DNA of 64,000 nt from Photobacterium aphoticum (lineage in GTDB: Bacteria; Pseudomonadota; Gammaproteobacteria; Enterobacterales; Vibrionaceae), in contig NZ_LDOV01000020.1 of NCBI RefSeq assembly GCF_001029435.1, positions 124,001 to 188,000 on the forward strand, written 5' to 3'. The notes beneath the pieces are model-generated. The model was not told where the DNA came from. It searched no databases and was given only the letters and a program-made list of their open reading frames with translations. This document shows positions 47,613-56,454 of the stretch, one piece after another. The stretch's first letter is position 1, and every line of letters begins with the position of its first letter. The position numbers were made by a program, and so were the translations under genes.

Positions 47613-50600
47613 ATGCAGAAGACTACCCGTTTCAAACGCCTTCAACACACGTTGATGTTGGCCTTTTTAGTATTGAGTATCACCCCGCTTACCCTGTCCG
47701 CGCTGTTCTTTCTGAACTCCCACAGTACGGATCTGGAAGAGCAAAGCACCAACCACCTAGCCTCCCTGCTGGACAATAAACGCACCCAACTCAACAGCTT
47801 TTTCGCGGCACGCGAGTCCGAAGTGCAGAGCTTTGCCCGATCAGAGTTGGCCAATGCCAGTGGCGGCCGTTTTTACGGTTTGGTCGGCGCTTACCACCAA
47901 CTGGGGGATCTCTCGACCTTACTACAGACCACCAGTCGCAGTCGCTATTACACCGAAACGCTGACCACCAAGTCACCCAATGCCGCGCACAACAGTAACT
48001 ATGTCGGGCACGAACGCTACCGCCTGATGTACAAACGCTACAACTGGGCGTATGACGAGTACCTTAAACGCTCGCCGTTTTCGGACATTTTGCTGGTCGA
48101 TATTCAGGGCAACATTGTGTATTCCGCCCATGATCCGGATACCTTCAGCATCAACCTGCAGCAGACCACCCATGCCTATCAGGCCCTGAGCAAGACGTTT
48201 GCTGCCATCAAGCAACAAACTGACAATGCCAAGGAAGAGCAAGACCGCGTGCCGGTGGTGTTTACCGATTTCAGCCGCGAGCCGGGGCAGAAAGACCTCT
48301 CCGCCTGGTTTGCCGCCCCGATCATTCAACAAGGCTACCTGCACAGTTACGTCTTCTTTAAGCTGAGCAATCCGGCGCTGCAGGACATTTTGACGGAATC
48401 TGACACCGGCAACCATTCAGCCCAGACCCTGCTGGTTGGCAGCGATCACCGCTCTCGCCTGCCGATGCACACGGAATCTCCAACCACCTATTCCAGCCCG
48501 AGCATTAACCGTGCCTTACAGGGCGAAAGCGGCGTCGGCAGTTTTGCCAATTTTAACGGCGTCCCGGTGCTGAGTGCTTTTGCCCCGTTGACCATTTTGA
48601 ACGGCTCCCCGTGGGCATTGGTGGTGGAATTGCCGGAAGAAGAGGCCTTTGCCCGTATTCGCCAACTAGAAATCATCTTCTTGGTGGCGATGATCACCGC
48701 CATCGTCTTAGTGATTATCGCCTCTCACTGGCTGTCAAACTCCATCACCGCCCCGTTGCTGCGCCTGACCTGGGCGGCCGAACGAGTGTCGGCGGGCGAT
48801 CTGGAACAGAAAATTGAAAGTACCGAACGCAGTGATGAAATCGGCCGCCTCGCCGTCAGCTTTGCCCGTATGCAGTCATCCATTAGTGAAAAGATGAGCC
48901 TGATCCGCGAGCAAAACGCCGAGCTGGAACAAAACCTCACGATCATTCAGCAGAAAAACAAAGAGTTACAAACTGCCGATAAACTAAAAGATGAATTCCT
49001 CGCAACCACCTCGCACGAACTGCGTACCCCGCTGCACGGCATGGTCGGCATTGCGGAATCCCTGCTGGCAGGGGCCAATGGTCCGGTACAACGCTCCCAG
49101 CGCCGCCAGCTGGAAATCATGATCAGCAGCGGTCAGCGTCTGACGAATCTGGTCGATGATCTGCTCGATTACCACAAGATGCGCTACGGCGACATGGACA
49201 TTCAGCGCCACGCGGTCGATGTCTCCTCCGCTGTGCGTCTGGTCTTAGAGCTGTCCGGCCACCTGCTGGGCACCAAACCGGTGCGCATCATTAACCAGAT
49301 CCCGGATGATTTACCGCCGGTATTGGGCGATGAACAACGCCTCGAGCAAGTGCTGTATAACCTGGTCGGCAACGCCATTAAGTACACCTCGGAAGGGAAA
49401 ATCATCCTGTCGGCAACGATGCTGGAGAACCAAATCCGCATTCAGGTGGTCGATACCGGCCAAGGGATCCCGGCAGAGCAGCTAGAGCACATCTTTGAGC
49501 CGCTGATCCAGGCCAATACCCATTCGGCTAACTACCGTCAGGGCTCAGGGCTGGGGCTGTCTATCAGTCGCCAGTTGATTGAACTGATGGGCGGGCGTTT
49601 GTACGTCAGCAGCCAGCCGATGATTGGCACCACCTTCAGCTTTACCCTGAATTTGGCCTCGGAAGATGACATTGCCAGCAGCCAGTTATCGCACCGTAAC
49701 CTGCACTTCCAGGCGCCGGCAGCTGAAGCCGCCTTCTGTGAAACCGAGTCCATCGCCGAAAACCCGGATGGCGAGCTGTTGCTGATCGTGGATGATGAGC
49801 CGGTGAACTTGCAGGTACTCAATAACTTCCTGCGTTTAGAAGGTTATCGCGTGATCACCGCAGAGAACGGTGCCCAAGCGATGAAAATGGTCGAGAGCCA
49901 CCAGCCCGCCCTGATGTTGCTGGATATCATGATGCCGGAAATGTCCGGCTATGAAGTGTGTGAACAACTGCGCAAGCAATACAGCATGCTGGAACTGCCT
50001 ATCATCATGCTGTCGGCTCTGGGTCAGGTACAAGACCGCATTCGCGGCTTTGAATGCGGCGCCAATGACTACCTGACGAAGCCCTTTAATAAAGAAGAGC
50101 TGACTGCGCGCATCGGCGCCCACCTTAAGGCTGGGCAAACCGAGCGCCAGCGCCATGAAAACCAGCGTTTGGAAGAAGAAATTCAGCGCCGAGAGCAGGT
50201 GGAAGCGGGCTTGATTGAAACGCAGGGCCGTCTGCTTGGCCTGTTGGAGTCCACCAACGAAGCCATCATCTGTGTACAAAGTGGCGGGCGCATTCGCTAT
50301 GCCAACGGTGCTGCCGGAGCGTTATTTGGCCGCGCACCAGAACAAATTGAACGTCATCAAATCGAAGATATTCTGGCGACTCACTTACCGGAAGACATCA
50401 GCCACAGCCACCACTTCCACGGCAGCCTGATGTTCCGTATCGGTGATGGATTAACGGCTCTGGATACCGATGTCATTAACCTGCCGGAAGAGTCTGGCTT
50501 GCTGCGGATGTTTATATTTGACAACCACGGCCCGACCGATCAGCACCGTATTCAAGTACTCGAAAAGGCAATAGAAGTGCTGTCGGGCTTTGCTTTTAAC

Positions 50601-51002
50601 CGGGATCGCAACCAGTTAGATACCCTGCGCCATCTGGGTGATGAGTTCAGCGACATTGCCGATAAGCTCGATACCAATGGCAAAAGCAAAGGCGATACCC
50701 TGCGTGAACTGCTTGTGGACACCATGAAAACCACGCTCAAAGTATGGGAAAACAGCAACCACAAGAGCAAGTTTGAATTGGCCGAAGAGAGTGGCTTATG
50801 GCGCGTGTACTTAGACCGCAGTACGCTACAAACCCGTACGCTGGATAAATACCTGCACATTGAGACGCTGCCAAAAACACCTCGCTGGCGCACAGTACTG
50901 AGCACCATCGACTTTGTTTTGGAACGCAGCCACAGCCACCCAGAGGGACGCCGAGAATTAGCACAAATGAAGGAGCAGCTACAGCAGTTAATCCATCAGT
51001 AA
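47613..51002 (+). CDS. chiS: Chitin utilisation hybrid sensor kinase ChiS
   Basis: Master regulator of chitin use, 1129 residues, the same length as V. cholerae ChiS. Parts in order: membrane helix 1 (about 15-37), a large periplasmic sensor region (38-350), membrane helix 2 (352-373), HAMP (374-428), a coiled coil, histidine kinase with His468 (SHELRTPLHG), ATPase domain (NAIKYTSEG, DTGQGIP, GSGLGLSIS), receiver with Asp771 (LMLLDIMMPEMSG) and a C-terminal part with a PAS-like segment (LLESTNEAIICVQ) and the DNA-binding region (about 1000-1129). His468 and Asp771 match the published V. cholerae His469 and Asp772, shifted by one. ChiS binds DNA itself and is held inactive by the periplasmic binding protein encoded next door. 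The start (MQKTTRFKRLQH) fits homologs; an upstream TTG does not. Confidence 0.95.
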   Translation: MQKTTRFKRLQHTLMLAFLVLSITPLTLSALFFLNSHSTDLEEQSTNHLASLLDNKRTQLNSFFAARESEVQSFARSELANASGGRFYGLVGAYHQLGDLSTLLQTTSRSRYYTETLTTKSPNAAHNSNYVGHERYRLMYKRYNWAYDEYLKRSPFSDILLVDIQGNIVYSAHDPDTFSINLQQTTHAYQALSKTFAAIKQQTDNAKEEQDRVPVVFTDFSREPGQKDLSAWFAAPIIQQGYLHSYVFFKLSNPALQDILTESDTGNHSAQTLLVGSDHRSRLPMHTESPTTYSSPSINRALQGESGVGSFANFNGVPVLSAFAPLTILNGSPWALVVELPEEEAFARIRQLEIIFLVAMITAIVLVIIASHWLSNSITAPLLRLTWAAERVSAGDLEQKIESTERSDEIGRLAVSFARMQSSISEKMSLIREQNAELEQNLTIIQQKNKELQTADKLKDEFLATTSHELRTPLHGMVGIAESLLAGANGPVQRSQRRQLEIMISSGQRLTNLVDDLLDYHKMRYGDMDIQRHAVDVSSAVRLVLELSGHLLGTKPVRIINQIPDDLPPVLGDEQRLEQVLYNLVGNAIKYTSEGKIILSATMLENQIRIQVVDTGQGIPAEQLEHIFEPLIQANTHSANYRQGSGLGLSISRQLIELMGGRLYVSSQPMIGTTFSFTLNLASEDDIASSQLSHRNLHFQAPAAEAAFCETESIAENPDGELLLIVDDEPVNLQVLNNFLRLEGYRVITAENGAQAMKMVESHQPALMLLDIMMPEMSGYEVCEQLRKQYSMLELPIIMLSALGQVQDRIRGFECGANDYLTKPFNKEELTARIGAHLKAGQTERQRHENQRLEEEIQRREQVEAGLIETQGRLLGLLESTNEAIICVQSGGRIRYANGAAGALFGRAPEQIERHQIEDILATHLPEDISHSHHFHGSLMFRIGDGLTALDTDVINLPEESGLLRMFIFDNHGPTDQHRIQVLEKAIEVLSGFAFNRDRNQLDTLRHLGDEFSDIADKLDTNGKSKGDTLRELLVDTMKTTLKVWENSNHKSKFELAEESGLWRVYLDRSTLQTRTLDKYLHIETLPKTPRWRTVLSTIDFVLERSHSHPEGRRELAQMKEQLQQLIHQ

Positions 51003-51046
51003 GCGCTCTTCGGCATCACTTCAAGAGCCACCACAGAGACTTATCA

Positions 51047-51072
51047 GCCCGCTTCCTCAGCGGGCTTTTTTC
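51047..51072 (+). terminator. Terminator of chiS
   Basis: AGCCCGC (51047-51053) pairs with GCGGGCT (51061-51067) around TTCCTCA, followed by TTTTT. Confidence 0.88.
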
Positions 51073-51358
51073 TGCCTCAAAATATCCCTTTAAAACCGCA
51101 AAAAAACCGATTTTATAGAATAAAAATAACGGTCAAAACCCCGCCACATTGGGGTGTTTTTTCCTTAAATTCGCCAGATCAAGGAAAATGTTTCAGTTTC
51201 TGAGAGGCCAATCACAACAAATTCGGGCTAAAAAATTTCCGCAGGGAATTAACCCAGTCATTTTGATGCGTTACATTCACACGTAAAAATAATACAACTA
51301 AGATATTGATATTGAACGGCTTTATTTTTATCCCATAAATGTAACAGGGTTTTGTATC

Positions 51359-51374
51359 TGTGATATTGAGCACA
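51359..51374 (+). promoter_or_regulatory. Candidate CRP site of the chitin operon
   Basis: TGTGATATTGAGCACA matches TGTGA-N6-TCACA with one mismatch. It lies 108 bases upstream of the possible -35 element. Carbon catabolite control by cAMP-CRP is expected for sugar-oligomer import genes. Confidence 0.55.
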
Positions 51375-51392
51375 AGCACACCCCAACCCAGC

Positions 51393-51404
51393 GTGAGATC
51401 ACAC
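51393..51404. promoter_or_regulatory. Imperfect dyad resembling an SlmA site
   Basis: GTGAGATCACAC agrees at 9 of 12 positions with the SlmA consensus GTGAGTACTCAC. In V. cholerae SlmA has been reported as a coactivator of the chitin operon with ChiS. The match is imperfect, so this is only a candidate. Confidence 0.35.
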
Positions 51405-51413
51405 TCGTCAATT

Positions 51414-51457
51414 AACGTTTTTTACGGATACGGAAAGGGTTTTGACGTTTTTAACGG
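51414..51457 (+). repeat. Paired 14-base direct repeats, candidate ChiS-binding sites
   Basis: AACGTTTTTTACGG (51414-51427) and GACGTTTTTAACGG (51444-51457) are identical at 12 of 14 positions. They start exactly 30 bases apart, close to three helical turns, so both copies face the same side of the DNA. They sit just upstream of the likely promoter. V. cholerae ChiS binds two sites in this promoter region, so these repeats are the best candidates here; identity with those sites is inferred. Confidence 0.6.
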
Positions 51458-51568
51458 GCAGCCGGATTGACCGAATTGTTATTCCGGAGTTTCCTAAGGG
51501 CACTAAGAGCCTACAAGGCCATTCGCTGGGTCGCGTTACTCACCCCAGACGAAGTGGGCTCTGCAGCT

Positions 51569-51591
51569 CCCCGTGAACAACGGGGCTTTTC
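51569..51591 (+). terminator. Terminator-like hairpin in the chitin operon leader
   Basis: CCCCGT (51569-51574) pairs with ACGGGG (51580-51585) around GAACA and is followed by CTTTTC. It lies 40 bases before the first gene. A preceding GGGCT could pair with part of the stem and compete with it, giving an attenuation-like choice. Confidence 0.35.
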
Positions 51592-51628
51592 AATAAGTGA
51601 AACAAAAAGCAAAGAGTAAGGAACAGCT

Positions 51629-53308
51629 ATGCTTGCCAATATTAAGAAAACTCAGTTAGCAATGGCGGTTGTTGCCGCAGCCGCATCTGCACTAACCGCA
51701 CCAGTGGTTTCTGCAGCAGAACGCAGTGAGCTAACTATCGTGCCTCAGTTCTACCCTACAATGGTACGTAACTTTAACCCATTCCTGGACACTAGCCTGC
51801 ATACAACAACTGAGTTCATGTACGAACCTCTTGTTATCTTCAACCAAATGCACGGTAACGAGCCAGTGATGCGTCTAGCGAAAGACTACTACATGTCTGA
51901 CGACCTGATGCAAGTGACTTTCGAAATGCGTGACGGCCTAAAATGGTCTGACGGCAAACCTCTGACTGCACACGATGTGGCTTACACCATCGAATTGCTA
52001 CAGAGCAAGCCTGAACTAGACCGTACCGGTGTGAACGCATGGGTTAAGAGCGCTAAAGTTCAAGGTAACAAAGTTATTTTCGACCTAACTGAAGCAACAT
52101 CAAACGCACCGTTTGAAATTGCTAAAGTATCGTTTGTTCCTAAGCACATCTGGAGCAAAGTGAAGAACCCTGAATCATTTGCTAACGAAAACCCAGTAGG
52201 TTCTGGTGCATTCACAGCAATTGATACCTTTACTCCTCAGCTATACATCCAGTGTCAGAACCCATACTACTGGGATAAATCTAACCTAGAAGTTGACTGT
52301 CTACGTATGCCTCAGATCGCAGGTAACGATCAGCTATTGGCTAAAGTTATCAACTCTGAGCTAGACTGGACTTCTTCGTTCATTCCTGACATCGACAGCA
52401 CTTACGCAGCTGCGAACCCTAACCACAAGTACTGGTACCCAGCAGCGGGCACCCAGTCATTCATGATGAACTTCAAGTCGCCAAACAAAGGCAACCACGA
52501 AGCAATCAACAACGTTGATTTCCGTCGTGCGTTCTCTATGGCGATTGACCGTCAAACCATCATCGACATCGCTTTCTACGGTAACGGTTCTCCAAACGAC
52601 TACGCTTCTGGTCTAGGTGACGCGCATAAGAGCTGGTCTGATCCTAAGGTGTACAACAAGTACAAAGGCTTCAACACCTACAACGTGAAGAACGCGAAAG
52701 CATTGCTTAAGAAAGCGGGCTTCAAAGACGTGAACGGTGACGGCTTCGTTGAAACACCAACTGGCAAAGAAATCGTATTTGAAATCATCTCTCCAAACGG
52801 TTGGACTGACTTCAACAACACCGTACAGCTAGGTGTTGAGCAGCTACAAGAAGTAGGCATCAACGCGAAAGCACGTACACCTGACTTCGCAATCTACAAC
52901 AAAGCAATGCAAGACGGTACGTACGACGTTGCATACACCAACTACTTCCTAGGTGCGGATCCACACACTTACTGGAACGACGGTTACAACTCTGCGCTAC
53001 AAGAAGGTGAAGGTAAGCCACGTTTCGCGATGCACCACTTCAAGAATGCTGAGCTAGATAAGCTACTAAACAGCTTCTACAAGACGGCAGACCGTAAAGA
53101 GCAGCTAGCTATCGCTCACGGTATCCAAAAGATCATCGCTGAAAACCAAATCACAATCCCTGTGATGACAGGTGCGTTTAACTTCCAGTACAACACCACT
53201 CGCTTCGACGGTTGGTGGAACGAGAACAACCCTAAAGGCCGTCCAATGATTTGGGCTGGCGTACAAGAGCGTGTTCTTCAAGTGCTAGACCTTAAACCAA
53301 AATCGTAA
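51629..53308 (+). CDS. cbp: Periplasmic chitin-oligosaccharide-binding protein
   Basis: Solute-binding protein (SBP_bac_5, OppA/DppA-like) of 559 residues that captures (GlcNAc)n for the ABC importer and, in V. cholerae, holds ChiS inactive until ligand binds. The signal peptide MLANIKKTQLAMAVVAAAASALTAPVVSA is shown by residues 1-29, cut before AERSEL. The family segments are seen: DGLKWSDGKPLTAHDVAYTIELL, RRAFSMAIDRQTIID and the C-terminal MTGAFNFQYNT region. Codon use is very biased (CTA for Leu, CGT, GGT), so high expression is expected. AAGGA precedes the ATG. It is the first gene of the operon and is followed by an intercistronic hairpin. Confidence 0.95.
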   Translation: MLANIKKTQLAMAVVAAAASALTAPVVSAAERSELTIVPQFYPTMVRNFNPFLDTSLHTTTEFMYEPLVIFNQMHGNEPVMRLAKDYYMSDDLMQVTFEMRDGLKWSDGKPLTAHDVAYTIELLQSKPELDRTGVNAWVKSAKVQGNKVIFDLTEATSNAPFEIAKVSFVPKHIWSKVKNPESFANENPVGSGAFTAIDTFTPQLYIQCQNPYYWDKSNLEVDCLRMPQIAGNDQLLAKVINSELDWTSSFIPDIDSTYAAANPNHKYWYPAAGTQSFMMNFKSPNKGNHEAINNVDFRRAFSMAIDRQTIIDIAFYGNGSPNDYASGLGDAHKSWSDPKVYNKYKGFNTYNVKNAKALLKKAGFKDVNGDGFVETPTGKEIVFEIISPNGWTDFNNTVQLGVEQLQEVGINAKARTPDFAIYNKAMQDGTYDVAYTNYFLGADPHTYWNDGYNSALQEGEGKPRFAMHHFKNAELDKLLNSFYKTADRKEQLAIAHGIQKIIAENQITIPVMTGAFNFQYNTTRFDGWWNENNPKGRPMIWAGVQERVLQVLDLKPKS

Positions 53309-53322
53309 TATCTGCTTAAATT

Positions 53323-53345
53323 GCGGTGCGCGTCTTGCGCACCGC
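53323..53345 (+). other. Intercistronic hairpin between cbp and permease gene
   Basis: GCGGTGCGC (53323-53331) pairs perfectly with GCGCACCGC (53337-53345) around GTCTT. It lacks a continuous T run (CTCTTCCCCCTCTTTT follows), so it may act as a partial terminator and 3' stabiliser, keeping cbp mRNA in excess over the permease part. Confidence 0.65.
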
Positions 53346-53447
53346 CTCTTCCCCCTCTTTTACTGTCAAGCGTGGCGCTCGTCGTCAGGGGGTTTTTCGT
53401 CCTGAATCCAGCCTCGGGAATGTGGTTGGTTTGGAAAGGTGTGAGTT

Positions 53448-54434
53448 ATGGGATTTTTTCTACGACGTTTATCATTTTATTTCATAGCGTTCCTCGTGGC
53501 CGCTACGATTAACTTCATTATACCGCGGGCAATGCCGGGTGACCCAGTGACCATGATGTTTGCGAACGCCACGGTACAGGTAACACCAGAGCGTATTGCT
53601 GCCATGACCAAACTACTTGGTTTCGTTGATGGCCCGCTGTATGAACAATACTTTACGTACTTAAAAAGTATCTTGAGCTGGAACCTGGGTATCTCTATCC
53701 AGACCTATCCGCAAACCGTAAACGAAATGCTAGGCAACGCGGTAGGCTGGTCACTGTTCCTAGCCGGTACTGCGGTTGTCCTGTCATTCTGTATCGGTTC
53801 TATTTTGGGTATCTTCGCGGCATGGAAACGCGGCAGTAAGTACGATGCGTTCATCTCTCCAGCCATGTTGGTTGTGCAGGCAGTGCCTGCTGTAGTAACC
53901 GCTATGCTGGCACTCTACACCTTTGCAATCGGCTTAAAATGGTTCCCTTCTGGTTACGCTTACACCCCGGGTGTGATTGCGGACTGGACAAGCTGGGCGT
54001 TCTACAAAGACGTGCTTCACCACGCCGTGCTTCCTCTTATCTGTGCCACCATCATTCAGATCGGCGGGTTCTTGATCAGCATGCGTAACAACATGATCAA
54101 CCTGCTAAACGAAGACTACATCACCATGGCAAAGGGTAAAGGCCTGAGCGAAAACCGTGTGGTATTCAACTACGCAGCACGTAACGCCATGCTACCAAGC
54201 GTGACCGCCCTATCCATGGCATTGGGTATGGCAATCGGTGGTCAGCTTATTATCGAAATCATCTTTAACTACCCAGGTCTTGGCACCGTACTGCTAAACG
54301 CAATTAACGGCCGTGACTACCAGGTACTACAAGGCCAGCTACTGATCATGACCCTGTTCATGCTGTTCTTTAACTTCCTTGCGGACTTACTGATTGTAGC
54401 CCTTGACCCACGTCTACGTAAGGGAGGCAAATAA
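53448..54434 (+). CDS. Chitin-oligosaccharide ABC transporter permease 1
   Basis: Inner-membrane permease of the DppB/OppB type, 328 residues with about six membrane helices. The first begins near residue 10 (FYFIAFLVAATINFIIPRAMPGDP). The cytoplasmic EAA loop that contacts the ATPase reads DYITMAKGKGLSENRVVFNYAARNA. The C-terminus carries LLNAINGRDYQVLQGQLL. It is the second gene of the operon, 139 bases after cbp across a hairpin, and ends 2 bases before the next permease. Confidence 0.94.
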   Translation: MGFFLRRLSFYFIAFLVAATINFIIPRAMPGDPVTMMFANATVQVTPERIAAMTKLLGFVDGPLYEQYFTYLKSILSWNLGISIQTYPQTVNEMLGNAVGWSLFLAGTAVVLSFCIGSILGIFAAWKRGSKYDAFISPAMLVVQAVPAVVTAMLALYTFAIGLKWFPSGYAYTPGVIADWTSWAFYKDVLHHAVLPLICATIIQIGGFLISMRNNMINLLNEDYITMAKGKGLSENRVVFNYAARNAMLPSVTALSMALGMAIGGQLIIEIIFNYPGLGTVLLNAINGRDYQVLQGQLLIMTLFMLFFNFLADLLIVALDPRLRKGGK

Positions 54435-54436
54435 TC

Positions 54437-55462
54437 ATGAAAGGTTTAATCAAACTGCTATCGAGCAACGGCAAAGCCCTGTTTGGTCTCATTATCATCG
54501 CTACCTTTGTACTGGCTGCCATCTTTGCGCCAGTGATTACAAAACATGCACCAGACCGTAAAACCGGTAACCCACACGAATACCCTGCATTCGTCGTGAA
54601 AGCCGCACAAAGCAACCCTGAGGGTTGGGTGGCAGAAAACCTGGCGGACAACCGTCGTACCCTGCTGATGTCGAAAAAAGCCGACCACGTACTGGGTACC
54701 TCACGCATGGGTCGTGACATCTGGTCACAGGTGGTTTACGGCGCACGTACTTCTCTGGCCGTCGGTTTCAGTGCCGGTATCGTGGTGTGTTTCCTGGCAA
54801 CCGTTATCGGGGTATCCGCTGGTTACTTTGGCGGCCGTATCGATGACGTGCTGACAGCAGCGATGAACATCATGCTGGTTATACCGCAGTTCCCGTTGCT
54901 CTTTGTTATCGCAGCATTTATCGGGCAGGCAGGACCACTCACCATCGCCATTGTTATCGGGATAACCTCCTGGGCCTGGGGCGCACGTGTTGTCCGCGCA
55001 CAGACCCTGTCCCTACGTGAAAAAGAATTTGTCAAAGCAGCAGAAGTATTGGGTGAATCGTCTTGGCGCATCATCTTCGTTGAAATCCTACCGAACCTGG
55101 TTTCTATCGTCGGTGCAAGCTTCATCGGTTCTGTAATGCTGGCCATCATGACCGAAGCGACCTTGTCCTTCCTTGGTCTGGGTGACCCAAGCTCCATCAG
55201 CTGGGGTGTCATGCTGAACAACGTACGTACCTCATCGTCAATGCTGGTTGGCGCATGGTGGGAACTACTCGCTCCATGTATCGCACTGATTTTCATTGCT
55301 ATCGGTCTTGCGATGCTGAATTTCGCTGTCGATGAAATTGCTAACCCACAGCTTCGCTCACACAAAGGGATGCGTCGCTGGAAAAACCTTGCAGAGCAGA
55401 ACAAAGCACAATCTTCAGAAGTATTGGTTGATGCTAAGCCAGCCCTTGAGGGAGAGAAATAA
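54437..55462 (+). CDS. Chitin-oligosaccharide ABC transporter permease 2
   Basis: DppC/OppC-type permease, 341 residues. An N-terminal helix (ALFGLIIIATFVLAAIFAPV, near residue 14) is followed by a periplasmic loop and five further helices. The EAA loop is EKEFVKAAEVLGESSWRIIFVEILPN. The family ending is present with LNFAVDEIANPQLR. Its stop codon overlaps the next ATG by one base (TAATG). It pairs with permease 1 to form the pore. Confidence 0.94.
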   Translation: MKGLIKLLSSNGKALFGLIIIATFVLAAIFAPVITKHAPDRKTGNPHEYPAFVVKAAQSNPEGWVAENLADNRRTLLMSKKADHVLGTSRMGRDIWSQVVYGARTSLAVGFSAGIVVCFLATVIGVSAGYFGGRIDDVLTAAMNIMLVIPQFPLLFVIAAFIGQAGPLTIAIVIGITSWAWGARVVRAQTLSLREKEFVKAAEVLGESSWRIIFVEILPNLVSIVGASFIGSVMLAIMTEATLSFLGLGDPSSISWGVMLNNVRTSSSMLVGAWWELLAPCIALIFIAIGLAMLNFAVDEIANPQLRSHKGMRRWKNLAEQNKAQSSEVLVDAKPALEGEK

Positions 55463-56433
55463 TGACGAACCCACAAATCTCTATTCGCAACCTGTGCGTT
55501 GACTACATCACAGATGCAGGCGATGTACGCGCAGTGAACAATGTCAGCTTTGACATTGGTAAAGGTGAAATCTTCGGTCTGGCTGGTGAGTCAGGCTGTG
55601 GTAAGTCAACCGTTGCCTTCTCGCTCATGCGTCTTCATAAGCCGCCAGCGTTCATCACCGGTGGTGAGGTGATCTTTGACGGTCATGGCGACATCCTGAA
55701 ATTCAACGATAACCAAATGACGGCATTCCGTTGGAGTCAGATCTCCATGGTGTTCCAGAGTGCGATGAACGCCCTGAACCCGGTACTGACAATGGAAGAG
55801 CAGTTCTGTGACGTGATCATGCGCCACACAACGCTAAACCGTCAGCAAGCGATTCGCCGTGCAGAAGGCCTGTTGGAAATCGTTGATATCCACCCGAACC
55901 GTTTGCGTGACTACCCGCACCAGTTCTCGGGCGGCATGCGTCAGCGTCTGGTTATCGCCATCGCGCTGGCACTGAATCCAAAGATGATCATCATGGATGA
56001 GCCAACCACGGCACTGGACGTGGTGGTACAGCGTGAAATTCTGCAGAAGATTTACGCGCTGAAAGAAGAGTTTGGTTTCTCAATCTTGTTCATCACCCAT
56101 GACTTGTCGCTGATGGTCGAGTTCTCTGACCGCATCGGCATCATGTACTCCGGTGAATTAGTGGAAGTGGCACCATCGAAGCAAATTCTGGAAACGCCAT
56201 TCCACCCATACACCGAAGGTTTGGGCAGCTCGTTCCCACCGCTAACTGGTCCTAAGACCCGTTTGACCGGTATTCCGGGTAACCCACTGAACCTTTTGGA
56301 AGTACCAACAGGCTGTCGCTTCCAGGCACGCTGCAGCAAGGCACACGATGCCTGCTTTACCCAAGCAACGCAGCTTCGCCAACTGGAACCGGGCCGTTTA
56401 AGCAACTGCCACCTATTCAACAAGCGCAGTTAA
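55462..56433 (+). CDS. Chitin-oligosaccharide ABC transporter ATPase 1 (DppD-like)
   Basis: Cytoplasmic ATP-binding subunit of 323 residues. Walker A is GESGCGKST, the signature LSGGM-type is [17 protein letters not shown], Walker B is [11 protein letters not shown], and the switch His lies in [10 protein letters not shown]. The C-terminal oligopeptide-type extension has the Cys-containing motif [15 protein letters not shown], a probable Fe-S or metal site of this family. It is fused in frame with the operon by a one-base overlap with permease 2. Confidence 0.95.
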   Translation: MTNPQISIRNLCVDYITDAGDVRAVNNVSFDIGKGEIFGLAGESGCGKSTVAFSLMRLHKPPAFITGGEVIFDGHGDILKFNDNQMTAFRWSQISMVFQSAMNALNPVLTMEEQFCDVIMRHTTLNRQQAIRRAEGLLEIVDIHPNRLRDYPHQFSGGMRQRLVIAIALALNPKMIIMDEPTTALDVVVQREILQKIYALKEEFGFSILFITHDLSLMVEFSDRIGIMYSGELVEVAPSKQILETPFHPYTEGLGSSFPPLTGPKTRLTGIPGNPLNLLEVPTGCRFQARCSKAHDACFTQATQLRQLEPGRLSNCHLFNKRS

Positions 56434-56454
56434 TAAAAAGAATAAGGAGGCATG

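Larger units (their letters stand above)
51003..51628. other. chiS terminator and chitin operon regulatory region
   Basis: A chiS terminator at 51047-51071 is followed by about 285 bases of AT-rich sequence with no recognised site. Then comes a dense run of candidate regulatory sites (CRP-like, dyad, two 14-base repeats), a possible -35 TTGACC at 51467-51472, and a leader with a terminator-like hairpin before the binding-protein gene at 51629. A reliable -10 is not evident, in line with an activator-dependent promoter. Confidence 0.55.
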
